A stretch of DNA of 50,745 nucleotides from DASUFE01 sp036274675 (GTDB lineage Bacteria > Pseudomonadota > Gammaproteobacteria > HTCC5015). A program made the position numbers and the translations under genes. The stretch spans positions 1 to 50,745 of the forward strand of contig DASUFE010000125.1 of NCBI GenBank assembly GCA_036274675.1, written 5' to 3'. This document shows positions 48,478-50,745 of the stretch, piece by piece; within the stretch, counting starts at the first letter, position 1, and each line of letters opens with the position of its first letter. The notes beneath the pieces are model-generated. The model worked only from the letters and a program-made list of their open reading frames with translations. It was not told where the DNA came from and did no database searches.

Positions 48478-49521
48478 TTATTCTGGTACTGGTCCAGTTT
48501 TCGCTCTAGCTATCATTTTCTTAATGGCCAAATTCGCATTAAAAATTGATAGCTCAATTTCCGGATGGGCGAGAGCGAATACTCTAAAAATCTCATCCGC
48601 AAATGCTTGTCCAATACTTTCTACTTCTTCGAAATCAAATATAACTTTCTTAAACAATTCAATTCTTGCGAGAATTCGTTTCGCTTGAGACCGTGAAATC
48701 AATTTATCGTTGCCATATTGAGCCAGTCTTACTGGAACTACAGTTTTATTAAAGCTGTAGTCTTCATCTGAAGTATATTCATCAAAAACCTTCTTTGATG
48801 TTCGAGCAGTATGGTTATTTAGCTCCATCCAAACTGAGGTGCCATTTTCAAATCGCTCTCTTTCCATTATCCAATCTTCCTCAGATTTCCCAAATTTATG
48901 TGTAAAAAAAATCCCACCTGATAGGATGTCGAATGAGTCAAACATTCGGGAAGTAAAGAAAATTCCCTCACCTGTATGTCGTTTTGGATCGGTAGTCAGT
49001 TTTCCTTTAGCCAACTCTAAAATCGCATGTCGTTCATCTAGTAAATTTAAAGCGGTTTGGATCTTTTTAAAGATTCCTATGCCATTATCACTTAACATCA
49101 TTTCAGTGGTTATAGCGGTTCTTCTTAAAGCAACATAAAGGCTTTTTCCTGCAGAATGGTCAATGACATTATTAAACATCTCCGTAAAACCATAGTGCCA
49201 AATATCTACAACGTTATCCGGAAGGTCTCTGAGCATTTCGCTGATGTCTCTTGTCCAGATTACATCCTCTGCTAAATCAGGAGAGATCGTATATATTTGT
49301 TCCCATTCGACAAGTGGGCTAAGCCCATACTTGCGGTTACGAGTAGTACCCGATTCGACAAGGGCATGTTCAGAGATTAGTTTCTGTAAATGTTTATGGA
49401 CAGCCTGTCGGCTAATCCCAAATTTCTTAGCAGTTACTGTGCTGATATCACTAGGATGCTGTTCAACGTTATTCAGGATAAACCGTCGAATGTCTTCACC
49501 ACGTGCTCGAATTCTGCCCAT
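48478..49521 (-). CDS. Winged-HTH / GHKL ATPase / DUF4325 (STAS-like) regulator
   Basis: Protein of 347 residues joining three modules. Residues 1-70 form a winged helix (KKFGISRQAVHKHLQKLISEHAL). Residues about 80-235 form a GHKL ATPase: N box FTEMFNNVIDHS, G1 LSDNGIG, G2 GEGIFFTSRMFDSF and GTSVWMEL. Residues about 255-340 form the STAS-like DUF4325 (VVPVRLAQYGNDKLISRSQAKRIL, VIFDFEEVESIGQAFADEIFRVFA). The ATG at 49521 starts MGRIRARGED; a TTG at 49542 lies within the operator-like repeats. ATPase and STAS-like parts echo anti-sigma/anti-anti-sigma partner switches, here in one chain with a DNA-binding head. The gene is markedly AT-rich, so probably acquired. Confidence 0.8.
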   Translation of the reverse strand: MGRIRARGEDIRRFILNNVEQHPSDISTVTAKKFGISRQAVHKHLQKLISEHALVESGTTRNRKYGLSPLVEWEQIYTISPDLAEDVIWTRDISEMLRDLPDNVVDIWHYGFTEMFNNVIDHSAGKSLYVALRRTAITTEMMLSDNGIGIFKKIQTALNLLDERHAILELAKGKLTTDPKRHTGEGIFFTSRMFDSFDILSGGIFFTHKFGKSEEDWIMERERFENGTSVWMELNNHTARTSKKVFDEYTSDEDYSFNKTVVPVRLAQYGNDKLISRSQAKRILARIELFKKVIFDFEEVESIGQAFADEIFRVFALAHPEIELSIFNANLAIKKMIARAKTGPVPE

Positions 49522-49535
49522 ATACAAATACTTCT

Positions 49536-49585
49536 TTGACAACCTTTGGGCAAAGGATTGTCAACCATAAAGAATAGATTGTCAA
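49536..49585 (-). promoter_or_regulatory. Three TTGTCAA boxes upstream of the HTH-GHKL gene
   Basis: TTGACAA (49536-49542) and TTGTCAA (49558-49564) form a near-palindrome. A further TTGTCAA is at 49579-49585. The boxes are 21-22 bp apart, two helical turns. On the minus strand the outer box reads TTGACA with a 17-bp spacer to GACAAT, a plausible -35/-10. An adjacent palindrome CCTTAAG/CTTAAGG is at 49586-49601. A likely self-regulated promoter. Confidence 0.5.
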
Positions 49586-49630
49586 CCTTAAGAGCTTAAG
49601 GTATTACTTTAATAAAGGGTTTTACTTGGC

Positions 49631-49840
49631 TCAGCAGCAGCGGTTGGGCCCGCTGTTCCAGCGGCGTTCCAGCTCGGCCATGCAGAAACTCCGGCGGCTC
49701 AAGGGCTTTGCCTCCGGATGATGGCGCTTCAAGTGCGCGAGATAGCGTTCATACGCGTCATCGCCGCTTAAGTTACGCAGCGCCGCCCATGCCAGGCGCA
49801 ACAGGTCCAGGATACGTGCCGTCATGCGATTCCCGCTCAT
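49631..49840 (-). CDS. ybdD: YbdD/YjiX-family small protein, CstA partner
   Basis: Small cytosolic protein of 69 residues of the YbdD/YjiX (DUF466) family. These proteins are encoded with CstA/BtsT pyruvate transporters and needed for their function. Visible signs are LRLAWAALRNLSGDDAYERYLAHLKRHHP, then PLSRRSFCMAEL and the terminal RCC. The ATG at 49840 overlaps the cstA stop by 4 nt (ATGA); a second Met at 49825 is less likely. Position directly after cstA supports the call. Confidence 0.9.
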   Translation of the reverse strand: MSGNRMTARILDLLRLAWAALRNLSGDDAYERYLAHLKRHHPEAKPLSRRSFCMAELERRWNSGPNRCC

Positions 49841-50745
49841 GCAAGTTCCGTCCGGACATGGGGCGTTTCCGTACTCGCGCCGGCGCCTCGCCCATACAGA
49901 TAAGGCCAGCAGTTGCGGAGCATGTCGAGGACGATCACCCAGACGATCAGCAGGAAGAAACCGGTCAGCCATCCGTCCAGCTGCTGATTGAAGATCAGTT
50001 GCGGCGCGACCGCCGCGCGCTCCGGCGGCAGACCGCCGGCGGCGAGTCTGGCGGAGAGATCCGCGGCCGCGGCGAACAGGCCGATCTTGGGATCCGTGCT
50101 GGTGATCTTCTGCAGCGAGGCGACGGTGGTAATGGTCACCAGCCAGGCCAGCGGCACAGCGGTAATCCAGGCGTATTTGAGGCGTCCCGATTTCACCAGG
50201 ATCGCGGTGGCCACGGAGAGCGCGATCGCGGCCAGCAGCTGGTTGGTGATGCCGAACAGCGGCCACAGAATGTTGATTCCCCCGTTGGGATCGATAACGC
50301 CGATATAGAGAAAGTATCCCCAGCCGGCGACGACCAGCGCACTGGACAGCAGCACCGAGGGATACCAGGAAGTCTGCCCGAGCGGCTTCCACGCCACGCC
50401 GAGCGCGTCCTGCATGATAAAGCGTCCGACGCGCGTGCCTGCGTCCAGCGTGGTCAGGATGAACACGGCTTCGAACATGATGGCGAAGTGGTACCACATC
50501 GCGAGCAGGCCCTTGCCGAAAGCCGAGGCGAAAATACTCGCCATGCCGACCGCGAGCGAGGGCGCGCCGCCGGTGCGCGCGAACAGCGTCACCTCGCCCA
50601 TTTCCTGCGCCAGCTGCTGCATCTGGTCGGCGCTGACGGGAAAGCCCCAACCGCTGATGGTTGCCGTCGCGGTCTGCGGATCGGCGCCGACCACGCCGGC
50701 CGCGGTGTTGATCGCGAAAAAAACGCCCGGATCGAGTATGCAGGC
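49837..50745 (-). CDS. cstA: Pyruvate transporter CstA family, 5' part beyond window
   Basis: C-terminal 302 residues of a carbon-starvation (CstA/BtsT) transporter, an inner-membrane pyruvate-proton symporter. The frame stays open to the window edge, reading ILDPGVFFAINTAAG before the first GTG, so the gene starts outside. Recognisable parts are GKGLLAMWYHFAIMFEAVFILTTLDAGTRVGRFIMQD, YFLYIGVIDPNGGINILWPLFGITNQLLAAIAL, and two further membrane segments with a loop that ends LLIVWVIVLDMLR. It overlaps ybdD by 4 nt. Confidence 0.93.
   Translation of the reverse strand, partial: ACILDPGVFFAINTAAGVVGADPQTATATISGWGFPVSADQMQQLAQEMGEVTLFARTGGAPSLAVGMASIFASAFGKGLLAMWYHFAIMFEAVFILTTLDAGTRVGRFIMQDALGVAWKPLGQTSWYPSVLLSSALVVAGWGYFLYIGVIDPNGGINILWPLFGITNQLLAAIALSVATAILVKSGRLKYAWITAVPLAWLVTITTVASLQKITSTDPKIGLFAAAADLSARLAAGGLPPERAAVAPQLIFNQQLDGWLTGFFLLIVWVIVLDMLRNCWPYLYGRGAGASTETPHVRTELA

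Noticed and set aside
49522..49542. TTG at 49542 as the start of the HTH-GHKL protein
   Set aside because: It falls inside the TTGTCAA palindrome and adds only MSKKYLY; the ATG at 49521 leaves the operator upstream. Not fully excluded.
49631..50650. 339-residue minus-strand frame spanning the cstA region
   Set aside because: Only its last 69 codons (ybdD) are real; the rest is an out-of-frame shadow of cstA.

Overview
The window looks like chromosomal DNA of a GC-rich gammaproteobacterium. The evidence is gene order as well as content. coaBC-dut-algC-argB run together on the minus strand near the right end, with pyrE and an exodeoxyribonuclease III gene close by. This resembles the arrangement in Pseudomonas and relatives. 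A ridA-recG pair, a nudE-cysQ pair divergent from a yrfG-type nucleotidase, ubiC, ampG and cstA-ybdD agree with this. No close species can be named from the sequence alone. I saw no tRNA, rRNA or CRISPR array.

Layout. 1-7.0 kb (plus): a patatin-like lipase cut by the window edge, a small lipoprotein, an FAD oxidoreductase fused to a Rieske domain, a single-domain response regulator, an AI-2E family permease and a DUF748/AsmA-like envelope protein. 7.0-12.4 kb (minus): a tight three-gene operon of exported proteins (beta-helix/CFI-box protein, small outer-membrane barrel, and a very large zinc-protease/propeller/barrel protein). 12.6-17.7 kb (plus): a membrane-anchored unknown, a propeller lipoprotein, a cysteine-rich zinc-ribbon protein, a DUF2167 protein and a small membrane protein. 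17.6-21.5 kb (minus): a 1287-residue surface protein that appears to join a DUF11 adhesin with a Ser-rich stalk to a complete OmpA-type porin. 21.7-26.0 kb: ridA and recG, separated by an IS110-family element and repeat debris. 26.2-32.3 kb: ubiC, a secreted unknown, a yrfG-gst-lysE operon, nudE-cysQ and a GcvR-like ACT protein. 32.3-35.1 kb: a repeat-rich accessory pocket with an AT-rich winged-helix gene between 74-bp inverted repeats, plus a lipoprotein/lipoprotein-methyltransferase pair. 35.1-42.5 kb: a diguanylate cyclase coupled to a Rieske protein, a hemD-like gene, and a chain xthA-ampG-three lipoprotein esterases. 42.5-48.4 kb: pyrE, a DUF4124 protein and argB/algC/dut/coaBC. 48.5-50.7 kb: an AT-rich HTH-GHKL-DUF4325 regulator with its own operator-like repeats, then ybdD and the end of cstA.

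Housekeeping parts cover nucleotide supply (pyrE, dut, yrfG, nudE), CoA and arginine synthesis, sugar phosphates for exopolysaccharide/LPS (algC), replication repair (recG, xthA), peptidoglycan recycling (ampG) and pyruvate uptake (cstA-ybdD). The accessory parts are dominated by envelope and surface proteins. Several families of interspersed hairpin repeats occupy the gaps between genes, often right against stop codons. The most unusual items are the adhesin-OmpA fusion, the one-protein HTH/GHKL/STAS-like regulator with three TTGTCAA boxes, the inverted-repeat-bounded winged-helix gene, and a structured segment beside the IS110 transposase that could be its bridge RNA.
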